A stretch of DNA of 64,000 nucleotides from JAPOXR01 sp965219635 (GTDB lineage Bacteria; Pseudomonadota; Alphaproteobacteria; Rhodobacterales; Rhodobacteraceae). This document shows positions 1 to 8,898 of the stretch, in pieces. The notes beneath the pieces are model-generated. The model made no database searches. It was given only the letters and a program-made list of their open reading frames with translations, and was not told the DNA's origin. Both the position numbers and the translations under genes were made by a program. How positions within the stretch are numbered: the first letter of the stretch is position 1; each line of letters begins with the position of its first letter. Where the stretch lies: NCBI GenBank assembly GCA_965219635.1, contig OZ244783.1, forward strand, positions 868,001 to 932,000. The letters are read 5' to 3'.

Positions 1-8
1 CGTTCGGA

Positions 9-791
9 TCAGATCTGATCGGATTGTGGCATTCCCAGAATGTGGAATCCGCCATCGACGGCGACGATCTCGCCCGTCGTGCAGCTTGCATGGCTTGAGG
101 CAAGGTAGGCAGCGGTTCCGCCGATTGCCTCCTGCGTTGCATTCCCTCCAAGCGGCGCGTTGGTTTCGGTATGGCGGTAGGTTCGCCTGGCACCCCTTAT
201 CGCGGCGCCCGCCAGCGTTTTCATGGGGCCGGGGCTGACGGCATTGACCCTGATGCCGTCCGGTCCAAGATCGTTCGCCAGATACCGGACGGTTGACTCA
301 AGTGCTGCCTTGGCCACTCCCATGACGTTGTAGAACGGTACCACCCGGTTTGACCCCTGGAAGGTCACCGTCAGGATTGATCCGCCGTCCTTCATAAGCG
401 GGCGGGCAAGCCTGGCCAGTTCGATGAGCGAATAGCAGGATACACTCAGCGACAGGCAGAAGTTCTCGTGAGTGGTATCGATGAACCTCCCATTCAATTC
501 GTTCTTGTCGGAATAGGCTATCGCATGCACCAGGATGTCCAGTTGTCCCCATGTGCGCTCGATTGTCTCGAACAGCCCCGACAGCGAGGCCGTATCAGTG
601 ACATCTGCCTGTTCGATGATTTCGGCGTTGATCTGCTGTCCAAGCGGTTCGACCCGCTTCCTTATGGAGTCATTCTGGTAGGTCAGGGCAAGGGTGGCGC
701 CTTCTGCGTGCAGCGACCTTGCAATTCCCCAGGCAATGGACCGTTCGTTGGCAACGCCCAGCACAAGCGCGCGTTTTTGCGGCAACAACAC
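9..791 (-). CDS. fabI: enoyl-[acyl-carrier-protein] reductase (NADH), FabI type
   Basis: 260 aa, the usual FabI length. It reduces the enoyl-ACP double bond in the last step of each type II fatty acid elongation cycle, in the cytoplasm. The N-terminus carries the FabI-type dinucleotide motif (GVANERSIAWG). The Y-x6-K active site typical of FabI, rather than the Y-x3-K of ordinary SDRs, is seen in YNVMGVAKAA. The C-terminus has the DGG-x-H-I-L-G ending. The start is GTG at 791, 8 bp after the fabB stop, so the gene is the third of a fabA-fabB-fabI operon divergent from irr, an arrangement common in alphaproteobacteria. No fabI in-frame ATG lies near 791. Confidence 0.95.
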   Translation of the reverse strand: MLLPQKRALVLGVANERSIAWGIARSLHAEGATLALTYQNDSIRKRVEPLGQQINAEIIEQADVTDTASLSGLFETIERTWGQLDILVHAIAYSDKNELNGRFIDTTHENFCLSLSVSCYSLIELARLARPLMKDGGSILTVTFQGSNRVVPFYNVMGVAKAALESTVRYLANDLGPDGIRVNAVSPGPMKTLAGAAIRGARRTYRHTETNAPLGGNATQEAIGGTAAYLASSHASCTTGEIVAVDGGFHILGMPQSDQI

Positions 792-799
792 ATCGTACC

Positions 800-2026
800 T
801 CAGTCTTCAACCTTGCTCATGGCGAGCGTGGCGTTGGTCCCCCCAAATCCGAAACTGTTGGAGAGGGCGGTCTCGATTTCCGCGTCCTCCACCGTTTCCG
901 TAGTGATTTCACCCGGTTCTATACCTTCATCAAGATTAAAGACGTTAGCCGAACCTGCAACAAACCCTCTGTCCATCATTAGCAACGTGTAGATCGCCTC
1001 GTGCACGCCGGCAGCCCCGAGTGAGTGGCCTGTCAGCGACTTGGTCGAACTCAGATGAGGCACATTGCCCTCGCCAAACACCCGGCGTATTGCTTCGACT
1101 TCCACAATATCGCCTGCCTTGGTCGATGTGCCATGCGCATTGATATAGTCGACTTTCCGGTTGCCCGTCCCCGACCATGCCATACGCATCGATCGTTCGC
1201 CGCCTTCACCCGACGGGGCAACCATGTCGTGGCCATCGGAGGTGGCGCCGTAGCCGGTTATCTCAGCATAGATCTTCGCGCCGCGGGCCTTGGCTCGCGA
1301 AAGTTCCTCAAGCACAAGCACGCCGCCGCCGCCGGCAATAACAAAACCGTCCCGGTCACGATCAAAGGCGCGGGAAGCGATTTCAGGTGTGCCGTTGTAT
1401 TTTGAACTGAGGGCATTCATTGCATCGAACAGGCATGAGAGTGTCCAGTCGACCTCCTCTCCACCACCGGCAAAAATGATGTCCTGGTTTCCCAGCATGA
1501 TTTGCTCGGCGCCACTTCCGATGCAGTGTGCTGAAGTCGCACAGGCAGAAGTGATCGAGAAACTCAGCCCCTTGATCCTGAACGGAGTCGCCAGGCAGGC
1601 CGAATTGGTCGACGACATGCACCTCGTCACCATGAAGGGTCCCATCCGCTTTGGACTGCCCCGTTCCTTGACCGCCTTGTGTGCCACAAAGACATTTGAT
1701 GTCGAGGGTCCACCTGAACCCATGATCATGCCGGTGCGTTCGTTGGAGACCTCATTCTCTTCAAGCCCCGAGTCCTCGATCGCCTGCTGCATGGCGATGA
1801 AATTGTAGGCTGCTCCGGGCCCCATGAAGCGAAGTTGGCGCTTGTCGAGATGTTCCTCGACGTCGATCTTCGGGACGCCGTGCACATGGCTGCGGAAGTT
1901 GTTGGCGGCGTATTCTTCGGAGAAGGTAATGCCCGATTTCCCATCCTTGAGGGATCGGGACACTTCGTCCTTGCAAATGCCGATCGGTGATATGATGCCG
2001 ATTCCGGTAATCGCTACTCGCCGCAT
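800..2026 (-). CDS. fabB: 3-oxoacyl-[acyl-carrier-protein] synthase I
   Basis: 408 aa from the ATG at 2026; ten further in-frame codons upstream are unlikely to be used because the protein start MRRVAITGIG matches the family. It is the condensing enzyme that elongates cis-3-decenoyl-ACP and so commits carbon to unsaturated fatty acids. The active-site cysteine is in TSACATSAHCIG. The two catalytic histidines are in NAHGTSTKAGD and STKSLTGHSLGAAG. The C-terminus has the family's NSFGFGGTNA. It lies 30 bp downstream of fabA, with which it works. Confidence 0.95.
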   Translation of the reverse strand: MRRVAITGIGIISPIGICKDEVSRSLKDGKSGITFSEEYAANNFRSHVHGVPKIDVEEHLDKRQLRFMGPGAAYNFIAMQQAIEDSGLEENEVSNERTGMIMGSGGPSTSNVFVAHKAVKERGSPKRMGPFMVTRCMSSTNSACLATPFRIKGLSFSITSACATSAHCIGSGAEQIMLGNQDIIFAGGGEEVDWTLSCLFDAMNALSSKYNGTPEIASRAFDRDRDGFVIAGGGGVLVLEELSRAKARGAKIYAEITGYGATSDGHDMVAPSGEGGERSMRMAWSGTGNRKVDYINAHGTSTKAGDIVEVEAIRRVFGEGNVPHLSSTKSLTGHSLGAAGVHEAIYTLLMMDRGFVAGSANVFNLDEGIEPGEITTETVEDAEIETALSNSFGFGGTNATLAMSKVED

Positions 2027-2056
2027 TCGAGTTCTCCCGCGCTGCACTGGCGCCAT

Positions 2057-2563
2057 TCAGTCGGTAAACAGTCCGACCTTCATTGCTGTCGTCTTGTAGA
2101 TTTCCTTGCCGTCAGCCAGCATGCGGCCGTCGGCAACCCCGAGTTTCAGCTTCCGGTTTATGACCCTTGTGAAATCGACGATGTAGGTGAGCAGCCGGCA
2201 CCCAGGAGTGACCATTTCGGTAAACTTGACCTCCGAAACGCCAAGGGCGCGGCCTCTGCCAGGAAGCCCCCTCCAGCCGAGATTGAAACCGGTGAGTTGC
2301 CAAAGCGCATCAAGGCCAAGGCAGCCGGGCATGACTGGATCACCATGAAAATGGCAGGCAAAGAACCACTTGTCAGGCTCGATATCCAGTTCGGCGATCG
2401 CATGACCCTTTCCGTATTCACCACCGTCTTCAGACAACTCGGTGACGCGATCGAACATCAGCAGGGGTGGCAAGGGCAGCTGGGCATTGCCATGGCCGAA
2501 CAGTTCGCCACGTGCGCACTTCAACAGGCCTTCATAATCGAACTGCGAAGGAAACTTCGCCAT
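2057..2563 (-). CDS. fabA: 3-hydroxydecanoyl-ACP dehydratase/isomerase
   Basis: 168 aa (family about 170). It dehydrates 3-hydroxydecanoyl-ACP and isomerises trans-2 to cis-3-decenoyl-ACP, the branch point of anaerobic unsaturated fatty acid synthesis. The catalytic histidine is at about residue 71 in ACHFHGDPVMPG and the catalytic aspartate at about 85 in CLGLDALWQ. The frame is open for 81 more codons upstream, but the ATG at 2563 gives the family start (MAKFPSQFDYEGLL). First gene of the fabA-fabB-fabI operon. Confidence 0.95.
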   Translation of the reverse strand: MAKFPSQFDYEGLLKCARGELFGHGNAQLPLPPLLMFDRVTELSEDGGEYGKGHAIAELDIEPDKWFFACHFHGDPVMPGCLGLDALWQLTGFNLGWRGLPGRGRALGVSEVKFTEMVTPGCRLLTYIVDFTRVINRKLKLGVADGRMLADGKEIYKTTAMKVGLFTD

Positions 2564-3043
2564 GATTTGCGTTCCTGACCGCCAGATTTTGGCGGGTTCC
2601 CTAGCACCCATCCTTGCGTGTAGGCAATAGCTGCTCCGCGACCAACGGTGTCCAATCGCGGGAGCAATGCAGCGACAGGAAGAGGCCGCAGCTGCATCTG
2701 GCTCTCCGGTCCACAATGCAGGGAGAGTATTGCCGGATTGATGGCGGACGGCCTGCATACTGGATTCTGCCAACACCGATTGCGACGGGGTTTTGCATCG
2801 GCACACAGATTCAGTTTGGGAGAACTGAGCTGGAGGCAGGGGTCAGTGCGGCGGTCGAACACTTCAGCCAACCCGTCCTGCCGCCCTGAACCCCGCAATA
2901 TCGGGTTGCATATTGGAGTTCCTGCGAGCAGCAGGCCTGCTGGTGTTCCTCCGGCTGTTTTCAAGGCGCAAGGCACCCTTGGTCTTGCCTGGAGGGTTGC
3001 TGCGGATTCGCCGCTGAAGAACAATTGATTTGAGACAGCGATT
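2564..3043. promoter_or_regulatory. intergenic region between fabA and irr
   Basis: 480 bp divergent spacer that must hold the fabA and irr promoters. Open frames here (for example 2648-3028 +) have no recognisable protein. The one structural feature seen is a 14-bp perfect palindrome, CAGCAGGCCTGCTG, at 2929-2942, about 100 bp before irr; it could be an operator, but this is a guess. No iron-control element of the Irr type was recognised by eye. Confidence 0.35.
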
Positions 3044-3508
3044 GTGCCAAGAATCCTTGGGAGTCAGCACGGGCCGAACAAGAACTCCGCCGTGACAAAG
3101 TCTGCGCCTTCACACGAACACGAATGGTTGCAATCCGCCGGGCTGCAACCGACCCGGCAGCGGCTGGCGCTGGCGCGGCTGCTTGTCGGCGACCGCAAGA
3201 ACAAGCATGTGACTGCCCACGGCTTGCACCTGCGTGCTGTGAAGGAAGGCGAGGCGATGTCGCTGGCAACCGTTTACAACACGCTGCATGTGCTTTGTGA
3301 TGCGGGCTTGTTGAAGGAGATCACGGTCGACGGATCAAAATCCTGGTTTGATACTCGCGTGGATGATCACCCCCACTTCTACTGGGAGGATACTGGCGAG
3401 ATTTCCGATGTGCCTGCGGGACAATCGTCGTTTGTCGAAATACCAGAGGTTCCTGAAGGCACAGAGGTATTCGAGGTGGATGTGGTCATTCGGCTACGGC
3501 GCAAGTGA
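3044..3508 (+). CDS. irr: Fur-family transcriptional regulator, Irr-like
   Basis: 154 aa. Irr proteins control iron- and heme-responsive genes in alphaproteobacteria. The winged-helix part is seen at LQPTRQRLALARLL and SLATVYNTLHVLCDAGLLKE, followed by a Fur-like dimerisation domain. The position divergent from fabA-fabB-fabI is the classical irr context. The GCPW heme-regulatory motif known from Bradyrhizobium Irr is absent, and the histidine cluster usual in Irr (HHH or similar) reads DDHPHFYWED here, with proline in the middle. Starts are uncertain: GTG at 3044 or GTG at 3092; neither has a strong ribosome site. Confidence 0.85.
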   Translation: MPRILGSQHGPNKNSAVTKSAPSHEHEWLQSAGLQPTRQRLALARLLVGDRKNKHVTAHGLHLRAVKEGEAMSLATVYNTLHVLCDAGLLKEITVDGSKSWFDTRVDDHPHFYWEDTGEISDVPAGQSSFVEIPEVPEGTEVFEVDVVIRLRRK

Positions 3509-3516
3509 CGACATAT

Positions 3517-3542
3517 CTGCCGGCCCGCCCGGCTTCCGGCAG
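3517..3542 (+). terminator. hairpin after irr, possible terminator
   Basis: Arms CTGCCGG (3517-3523) and CCGGCAG (3536-3542) form a 7-bp GC-rich stem with a 12-nt loop, starting 9 bp after the irr stop. No T run follows, so factor-independent termination is uncertain. Confidence 0.35.
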
Positions 3543-3658
3543 GAAGTGCGAAAAGCCCCGCAAGAGACGTTACAGAATGGGCCGGAATAGCAACACCATC
3601 TGCTTGCTGTGCAGGCTTTGCGCTGCCGGTGCAATTGCAGGGATTGCCGGGATTCCGG

Positions 3659-4246
3659 ATGCTAGAAGCCGGTCATGACGGGAGGCGCAGGTGTTTCGGA
3701 AACGGGCCCGGCAAGGAATTCTATGCCGAGTACCACGACACCGAGTGGGGGGTGCCGGTTCACGACGACAGGGTTCTCTTCGAGTTCCTGGTGTTGGAAG
3801 GGGCACAGGCAGGCTTGAGCTGGGAAACGATACTCAAGCGCCGGGAAGGTTACAGGGCGGCCTTCAAGGGATTTGATCCGCTTGCTGTCGCGGCAATGAC
3901 GGGTGCTGAATTGCGGGAACTGCTGCAGGACAGCCGGATCATCAGGAACCGGCTCAAACTGGAGTCGGCGCGCCGGAATGCCAGGGTGTTCCTGACCATT
4001 CAAGAAGAGGCCGGATCCTTTGACAACTGGCTTTGGAGCCATGTGGACGGGCAGCCTGTTCGCACGCCTTGGGCGGACATTTCGCAGATGCCGGCTTCAA
4101 CACCTCTCAGCGACCGGATTTCCAAAGAGCTCCGGGGCAGGGGCATGAACTTCGTGGGGACCACGATCATGTATGCGTATTTGCAGGCGGTTGGCGTAGT
4201 CAACGACCATGTTGCCGATTGCTGGAAGTCCAATACCGGGTGCTGA
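3659..4246 (+). CDS. tag: DNA-3-methyladenine glycosylase I
   Basis: 195 aa from the ATG at 3659; a GTG ten codons upstream (3629) is also open. It excises 3-methyladenine from alkylated DNA in base excision repair. The EFYAEYHDTEWGVP block and the C-terminal NDHVADCW block are Tag signatures. The four zinc ligands of the family correspond here to the Cys in RRRCF, the His in YHDTEWG, and the His and Cys of HVADC. The aromatic DNA-binding pocket part (LEGAQAGLSWETILKRRE) is intact. It is convergent with the FAD oxidoreductase gene 32 bp away. Confidence 0.93.
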   Translation: MLEAGHDGRRRCFGNGPGKEFYAEYHDTEWGVPVHDDRVLFEFLVLEGAQAGLSWETILKRREGYRAAFKGFDPLAVAAMTGAELRELLQDSRIIRNRLKLESARRNARVFLTIQEEAGSFDNWLWSHVDGQPVRTPWADISQMPASTPLSDRISKELRGRGMNFVGTTIMYAYLQAVGVVNDHVADCWKSNTGC

Positions 4247-4278
4247 CGGGCAGAAGCCGAACCATTCGGAACTTGTCC

Positions 4279-5601
4279 TCAGCTGGCGTTTCTGCGTTGC
4301 ATGTTGTTGCGAATGTTGCTGGCAACGTCGCGGAACCTGAATGCTACATCGGCAAATGGCAGGAACCAGGGCCTGCCTCTATACCACCAGCGCTGTTGCA
4401 TTGGGGTCTTGGAGAATGCGGTTTCTCCATCGGGGTCTCCAAGTATCTGGAGCGCTGCCTTGTGACCCAGCCATGGAGCCATCGAATTGCCGCCCCCGCA
4501 ATAACCCATGGCGTGCCAGAGCCCGTCGATCTTTCCGACGTGGGGCTCAAAGCTGAAGGTAAAGCCGGTGTTTCCCTTCCACCCATGAGAGATCCCTACG
4601 CCCCGCAGTTCAGAAAAGATCCCTCCCAGCAGGGAGGCCAGCTGTTGCTCGAAGAAGCGGTTGCCAGCTTGAAACAGGGCCGCCCGGCCTCCGAACACTA
4701 CGCGCTTGTTGTCTGGTGAAGGACGAAAGTAGCAATGGCGTTCCCTCGTCTCGACAATCATCCGCTGGGTCGGAAACAGGCTGCGAACCCGGTTGGTTCC
4801 CAATTCCTCGGTTGCAATCAGGAAGCTGGGCACTGCAAACACATGCCTGCCAGTATTGCCAAACTGGCCGTCAGTGTAGCCGTTGGTTGCCAGCAGCACA
4901 TCTCCTGCTCGAACTTTGCCTCTTGGAGTTGTCACCAAGTGGCCGGCGGCCAGTCTTTCGACTTGGAGCACAGGAGTATTTGACTGAACCTCGGCGCCTT
5001 TCCGTATTGCCGCCTCGAGAAGGCCGCCTACCCATTTGGCAGGGTTCAAGCCCCCGTGGAGGTGAAAGATCGCGCCTCCTGCATATCGCTCACTCGTTAC
5101 GCTTTCTGAAACATTGGACTTTGGCACCATCTCCGCAGGTACCGGCGCCAATTGCATGATGCGTTCAAGGTTTCTTGCAGCGGTTTCGTATTCGGACTGG
5201 AGCCATATCGCCAAGAAGCGGCCACATTCGTGATAGTCGCAATCAATTGACTCTTCTTCCATGGCCTTCTTTGCGAATTCCACCGAGTCGATGTGCATTT
5301 CTCGAATTTGCGCCGCAGCCAGATCCTGGCCGTGCCTTTCGACCAGAGTGTCAGCGTGAACGCGATGCCCGCCCCCGATCATGCCGCCGTTACGGTAACT
5401 GGCCCCAGCCCCGGGACTCGCCCGGTCGAGCACCAGCACAGATTTGCCGCGTCCTGCCAATGTGCGTGCCGCAGAAAGTCCGGTAAGGCCCGCGCCCACG
5501 ACAATCACGTCGACCTCAGGTGGCAATGGTTGCTCGGGCATGGCAACCGGGTCGCCGGCGTCTTCCCACCAATATGGCGTCTTCTTTTCGGAACTCGACA
5601 T
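4279..5601 (-). CDS. FAD-dependent amine/amino acid oxidoreductase (DAO family)
   Basis: 440 aa from the ATG at 5601; the reading frame extends 57 codons further but the family begins near here. A Rossmann FAD motif (VVGAGLTGLSAARTL) lies near residue 32, after a short lead with PYWWEDAG. The C-terminal substrate/FAD part contains YFRPSPDNKRVVFGGR and MGYCGGGNSMAPWLG. The pattern is that of the DadA/PuuB group, which oxidises amino acids, gamma-glutamylputrescine or similar amines. The exact substrate cannot be read from sequence. Neighbours (tag, a HEAT protein) give no clue. Confidence 0.85.
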   Translation of the reverse strand: MSSSEKKTPYWWEDAGDPVAMPEQPLPPEVDVIVVGAGLTGLSAARTLAGRGKSVLVLDRASPGAGASYRNGGMIGGGHRVHADTLVERHGQDLAAAQIREMHIDSVEFAKKAMEEESIDCDYHECGRFLAIWLQSEYETAARNLERIMQLAPVPAEMVPKSNVSESVTSERYAGGAIFHLHGGLNPAKWVGGLLEAAIRKGAEVQSNTPVLQVERLAAGHLVTTPRGKVRAGDVLLATNGYTDGQFGNTGRHVFAVPSFLIATEELGTNRVRSLFPTQRMIVETRERHCYFRPSPDNKRVVFGGRAALFQAGNRFFEQQLASLLGGIFSELRGVGISHGWKGNTGFTFSFEPHVGKIDGLWHAMGYCGGGNSMAPWLGHKAALQILGDPDGETAFSKTPMQQRWWYRGRPWFLPFADVAFRFRDVASNIRNNMQRRNAS

Positions 5602-5853
5602 AGGTTTCTCAGCAGTTGCAGTGGCGACGAAACTTGAGCAATGTCGCGTCGGCAGTTCCAAGTCAATCGCGGTCAATCCGGCCGCGGCGAAAACTGCAAG
5701 CACCAATGAAATTGCCAAAGATGGCCTGTCATTCTGACTTGGGACCCGGAGCGGAAGACTTGCCTGGGTCAACTGCTGTGCACCAGTTGGGCAGCATCAA
5801 GACAGGCCAGGCAGGTGCGGAATTGCCATGTGAAGCCAAAAGCCTCTGTCAGC

Positions 5854-6414
5854 TCAACGAAGCAGCCTTCGAATTCGCGCCCTCACGGCGGCCGACTCGT
5901 CTTCGACTGCCGTCTTTATCCTGAGGGTGTCGGTTTCCGCTTCGGAATGGCCCAGTCCGGCCAATCGATAGAGTGCATCATATGCCCATGCTCGCACCAA
6001 TTTGTTGGATGAACTCAACAGGGCAAGAACTGCCGGGCGCAAACTGCAGACACGGACGCAAGACAGGTCAAGAAATTGCATGCATTGGAGTATGTGGAGT
6101 TGTGCTTCCCACTCCACCATCTTGGGCAGCAAATCGGCAATCTGCGACGAAACAGCAGGACCGACGCATGGTTGTTCTTCAAGATACCGCTTGATCAGCC
6201 AGGTTGCCGAAACCTCTGAGTCGCCGGACTTTGCAATCCTGATCAGTCGATCAAGGTATTTGGTCGAGCCGGCATAACGGTTGTGCAGCTCCTCAAGTGT
6301 CTTCACCGCAGCTGGACTTCGCCCCAAGGACGCAAGCTCTGCATCCAGAGTTTCCCCGTTTTGAGGAGTCCCATTTTGCAAGCTTGCGGTGGCAGTCTTC
6401 TCAAGGCTTGTCAT
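5854..6414 (-). CDS. HEAT-repeat-like protein of unknown function
   Basis: 186 aa from the ATG at 6414 (14 further open codons upstream). I do not recognise a named family. The protein is alpha-helical, rich in Leu and Ala, with repeat-like helical pairs around NKLVRAWAYDALYRLAGLGH and DESAAVRARIRRLLR, the spacing typical of HEAT repeats. There is no signal peptide or membrane segment. It points away from the YHS-like gene 104 bp upstream. Confidence 0.6.
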   Translation of the reverse strand: MTSLEKTATASLQNGTPQNGETLDAELASLGRSPAAVKTLEELHNRYAGSTKYLDRLIRIAKSGDSEVSATWLIKRYLEEQPCVGPAVSSQIADLLPKMVEWEAQLHILQCMQFLDLSCVRVCSLRPAVLALLSSSNKLVRAWAYDALYRLAGLGHSEAETDTLRIKTAVEDESAAVRARIRRLLR

Positions 6415-6517
6415 CGGCTTGGATTGAGGTGATCTGATGAGTGCTGTTCGCAGCACTTGTTGACTTCGGGGTCCAAACTACAAGAGTTGAAGTCGAAATC
6501 GAATCTGGAATTGCGTT

Positions 6518-6718
6518 TTGACCGAGCTTGATATTGGCGACTGCGTCAACGAAACCTGTCCCTGGTCCGGAAAACCGGTCCAGCCGGACTCCTTGACGAT
6601 CTACAATGGAATGGTTGTCGGGTTTTGCAATCCCGGCTGCAGGGACAAGTTCGACGCAGCAACGCGGCACTTTGCGCGGTCGGAAGAAAGGCAAGGACCA
6701 GGCGCTGCCGATCGGTAA
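6518..6718 (+). CDS. small YHS/TRASH-like metal-binding protein
   Basis: 66 aa. It shows CPWSGKPVQ followed about 20 residues later by GFCNPGCRDKF, that is paired cysteines (Cys-x-x-Ser and Cys-x3-Cys) as in YHS/TRASH-type treble-clef domains that bind metal. The same module is found at the end of some glutathione-S-transferase-like proteins, and alone in alphaproteobacteria. The start is TTG at 6518, with no ATG available; the true start is uncertain. Confidence 0.65.
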   Translation: MTELDIGDCVNETCPWSGKPVQPDSLTIYNGMVVGFCNPGCRDKFDAATRHFARSEERQGPGAADR

Positions 6719-6899
6719 GTGTTTGGCCTTATTGGCCGATAGAGCCAGCTTCCTGCTGCCTCACCTTGGCAGGCCGCAACCAACCGGGATTCCAACCCGG
6801 TTGAATAATCCCGGCTGAAGTGCAAACTCCTGTGTTCAATCCGGACTGATGGTGCTCCGGACACCTATGTGCATTCTCGATTTTTGCAGGAGAGTTTGA

Positions 6900-8609
6900 A
6901 TGAGCAGTCAACGCCGAAGCGCAGGCTGGTACGGCAAGAACAACAGGGACGGTTTCATCCACAGGAGCTGGATGAAGAACCAGGGATTCCCGGAACATGC
7001 TTTCGACGGCAAACCGATCATCGGGATTTGCAACACATGGTCCGAGCTTACCCCCTGCAATTCTGGCCTCAGGGTGCTGGCCGAAGCCGTTAAGCGGGGC
7101 GTGTGGGAGGCAGGCGGATTTCCCCTGGAATTCCCGGTCAGTTCGCTCGGCGAGAGCCAGATGAAGCCAACGGCAATGCTGTTCCGGAACATGCTGTCCA
7201 TTGATGTGGAGGAGTGCATCCGCGCCTACGGAATGGATGGAGTTGTGCTGCTAGGTGGATGCGACAAGACGACACCCGGCCAGATAATGGGGGCCGCATC
7301 CGTCGACCTTCCGACCATTGTGGTATCAGCTGGACCCATGCTGAACGGCAAATGGAGAGGCACCGACATCGGATCGGGCACAGATGTCTGGAAATTTTCC
7401 GAGGATGTCAGGGCAGGTCAGATGTCAATTCGCGACTTTCTGTCGGCCGAGGCCGGGATGAGCCGCTCTGCCGGTGTCTGCATGACCATGGGAACCGCTT
7501 CCACTATGGCAAGCCTTGTGGAAGCAATGGGGCTGAGCCTCCCAACGAATGCGGCGCTGCCGGCGGTTGACGCAAGACGGACAGCGTTAGCCCATAATAC
7601 AGGCCGCAGAATCGTCGACATGGTGCGAGACGATTTGAGGCTCTCAAAAGTGCTGACGCGCAGCAGCTTTGAGAATGCCATTCTTGTCAATGCGGCTGTG
7701 GGCGGGTCCACAAATGCTGTGGTTCACCTTTTGGCCATTGCCGGCAGGATGGAGGTTGAACTCAGCCTGGACGACTTTGAGATCGGTTCGGAAATCCCAT
7801 TGCTGGTCAATTGCATGCCATCTGGCAAGTATCTGATGGAAGATTTTTGCTATGCAGGTGGCGTGCCGGCGGTCCTGAAGGAACTGTCCGGGCAACTGAG
7901 GCCAGCCAATACCGTGCTCGGGTCAGATATCTCGGCCTACTGGGAGCACGCCGAGTGTTTCAATCGCGATGTCATCCATGATCTCAACGATCCGCTCAAG
8001 CCCGCCGCAGGTATTCGGGTTCTGCGGGGATCATTGGCACCCGATGGTGCCATTATCAAGCCATCCGCGGCCGACCCTTCACTGCTCGTTCACGAAGGGC
8101 ACGCTCTTGTGTTCGAGAATGTCGAGGAAATGAAGACCAGGATCGATGATCCCGATCTTCCTGTCACGCCCGATACTGTGCTCGTGTTGAAGGGGTGCGG
8201 TCCGAAGGGCTATCCGGGGATGGCGGAAGTCGGCAACATGCCGATCCCAAAGCGGTTGGCCGAACAGGGCATCCGGGACATGGTACGCGTGTCCGATGCC
8301 AGGATGTCCGGAACAGCCTTCGGAACGGTTGTTCTTCACGTCGCTCCCGAGTCCGAGGCAGGCGGTCCCTTGGCGCTGGCCAAAACCGGCGACGTCGTCA
8401 GCCTGGATGCCCCCAACGGAAAGCTTGACCTGAAGGTCCCAGAGCGTGAGCTTGCTGATAGAAGAAAGAAATGGGCCCCACAGCTGCCCGACTTCGCTCG
8501 TGGTTATGCCCGGCTCTATATCGACCATGTTCTACAGGCCGATAAGGGGGCAGACCTTGATTTCCTGGTAGGCAAGGACACGCGGCCGGTCATGAGGGAA
8601 AGTCACTGA
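6900..8609 (+). CDS. sugar-acid dehydratase, IlvD/EDD family (L-arabinonate dehydratase-like)
   Basis: 569 aa. IlvD/EDD enzymes remove water from 2,3-dihydroxy acids. The cluster cysteines expected for the sugar-acid branch are present: Cys53 in NTWSELTPCN, Cys121 in GGCDKTTPG (with Lys123, the Mg-site lysine) and Cys194 in GVCMTMGTAST. The CNTWSELTPCN motif and the length favour L-arabinonate or a related aldonate over the valine/isoleucine enzyme. ATG at 6900 follows a good AGGAGAG ribosome site. The gene stands alone, followed by a hairpin terminator; a link with the sugar transporter at 42-46 kb is only a guess. Confidence 0.88.
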   Translation: MSSQRRSAGWYGKNNRDGFIHRSWMKNQGFPEHAFDGKPIIGICNTWSELTPCNSGLRVLAEAVKRGVWEAGGFPLEFPVSSLGESQMKPTAMLFRNMLSIDVEECIRAYGMDGVVLLGGCDKTTPGQIMGAASVDLPTIVVSAGPMLNGKWRGTDIGSGTDVWKFSEDVRAGQMSIRDFLSAEAGMSRSAGVCMTMGTASTMASLVEAMGLSLPTNAALPAVDARRTALAHNTGRRIVDMVRDDLRLSKVLTRSSFENAILVNAAVGGSTNAVVHLLAIAGRMEVELSLDDFEIGSEIPLLVNCMPSGKYLMEDFCYAGGVPAVLKELSGQLRPANTVLGSDISAYWEHAECFNRDVIHDLNDPLKPAAGIRVLRGSLAPDGAIIKPSAADPSLLVHEGHALVFENVEEMKTRIDDPDLPVTPDTVLVLKGCGPKGYPGMAEVGNMPIPKRLAEQGIRDMVRVSDARMSGTAFGTVVLHVAPESEAGGPLALAKTGDVVSLDAPNGKLDLKVPERELADRRKKWAPQLPDFARGYARLYIDHVLQADKGADLDFLVGKDTRPVMRESH

Positions 8610-8632
8610 GCAGGCCCCATCGGCAATCGGGA

Positions 8633-8670
8633 GTGTCGGCAAGCGTTCAAGGTGCCGACACGGATTTTGC
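8633..8670 (+). terminator. factor-independent terminator after the dehydratase gene
   Basis: Arms GTGTCGGCA (8633-8641) and TGCCGACAC (8653-8661) form a perfect 9-bp stem with an 11-nt loop, 24 bp after the stop codon. CGGATTTTGC follows, giving a short T tract. Confidence 0.65.
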
Positions 8671-8898
8671 TGCGGAGATCACCCTTGAGAGTTGCGGCCG
8701 GGTAGCGCAGACGACGCTGACCGGCATCCGGCAGTGATGCGTAGCAGGCTTATCATGCCGTCTTGCAGCAGCTTTCTGAATGCGGATGCCAAGTGGCTGT
8801 GACGAAAGAAGTCAGGTTGCCTCTACCAGAAGCCATGCAGCAAAATTTGGCGGGTGCCGTATCTTGCTTTGGCAGCAGGCCGCGCTAGATTTGGCTTC

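Noticed and set aside
2648..3028. 126-aa open frame in the fabA-irr spacer
   Set aside because: No motif, no family resemblance, composition like random translation of GC-rich DNA; overlaps several other open frames.
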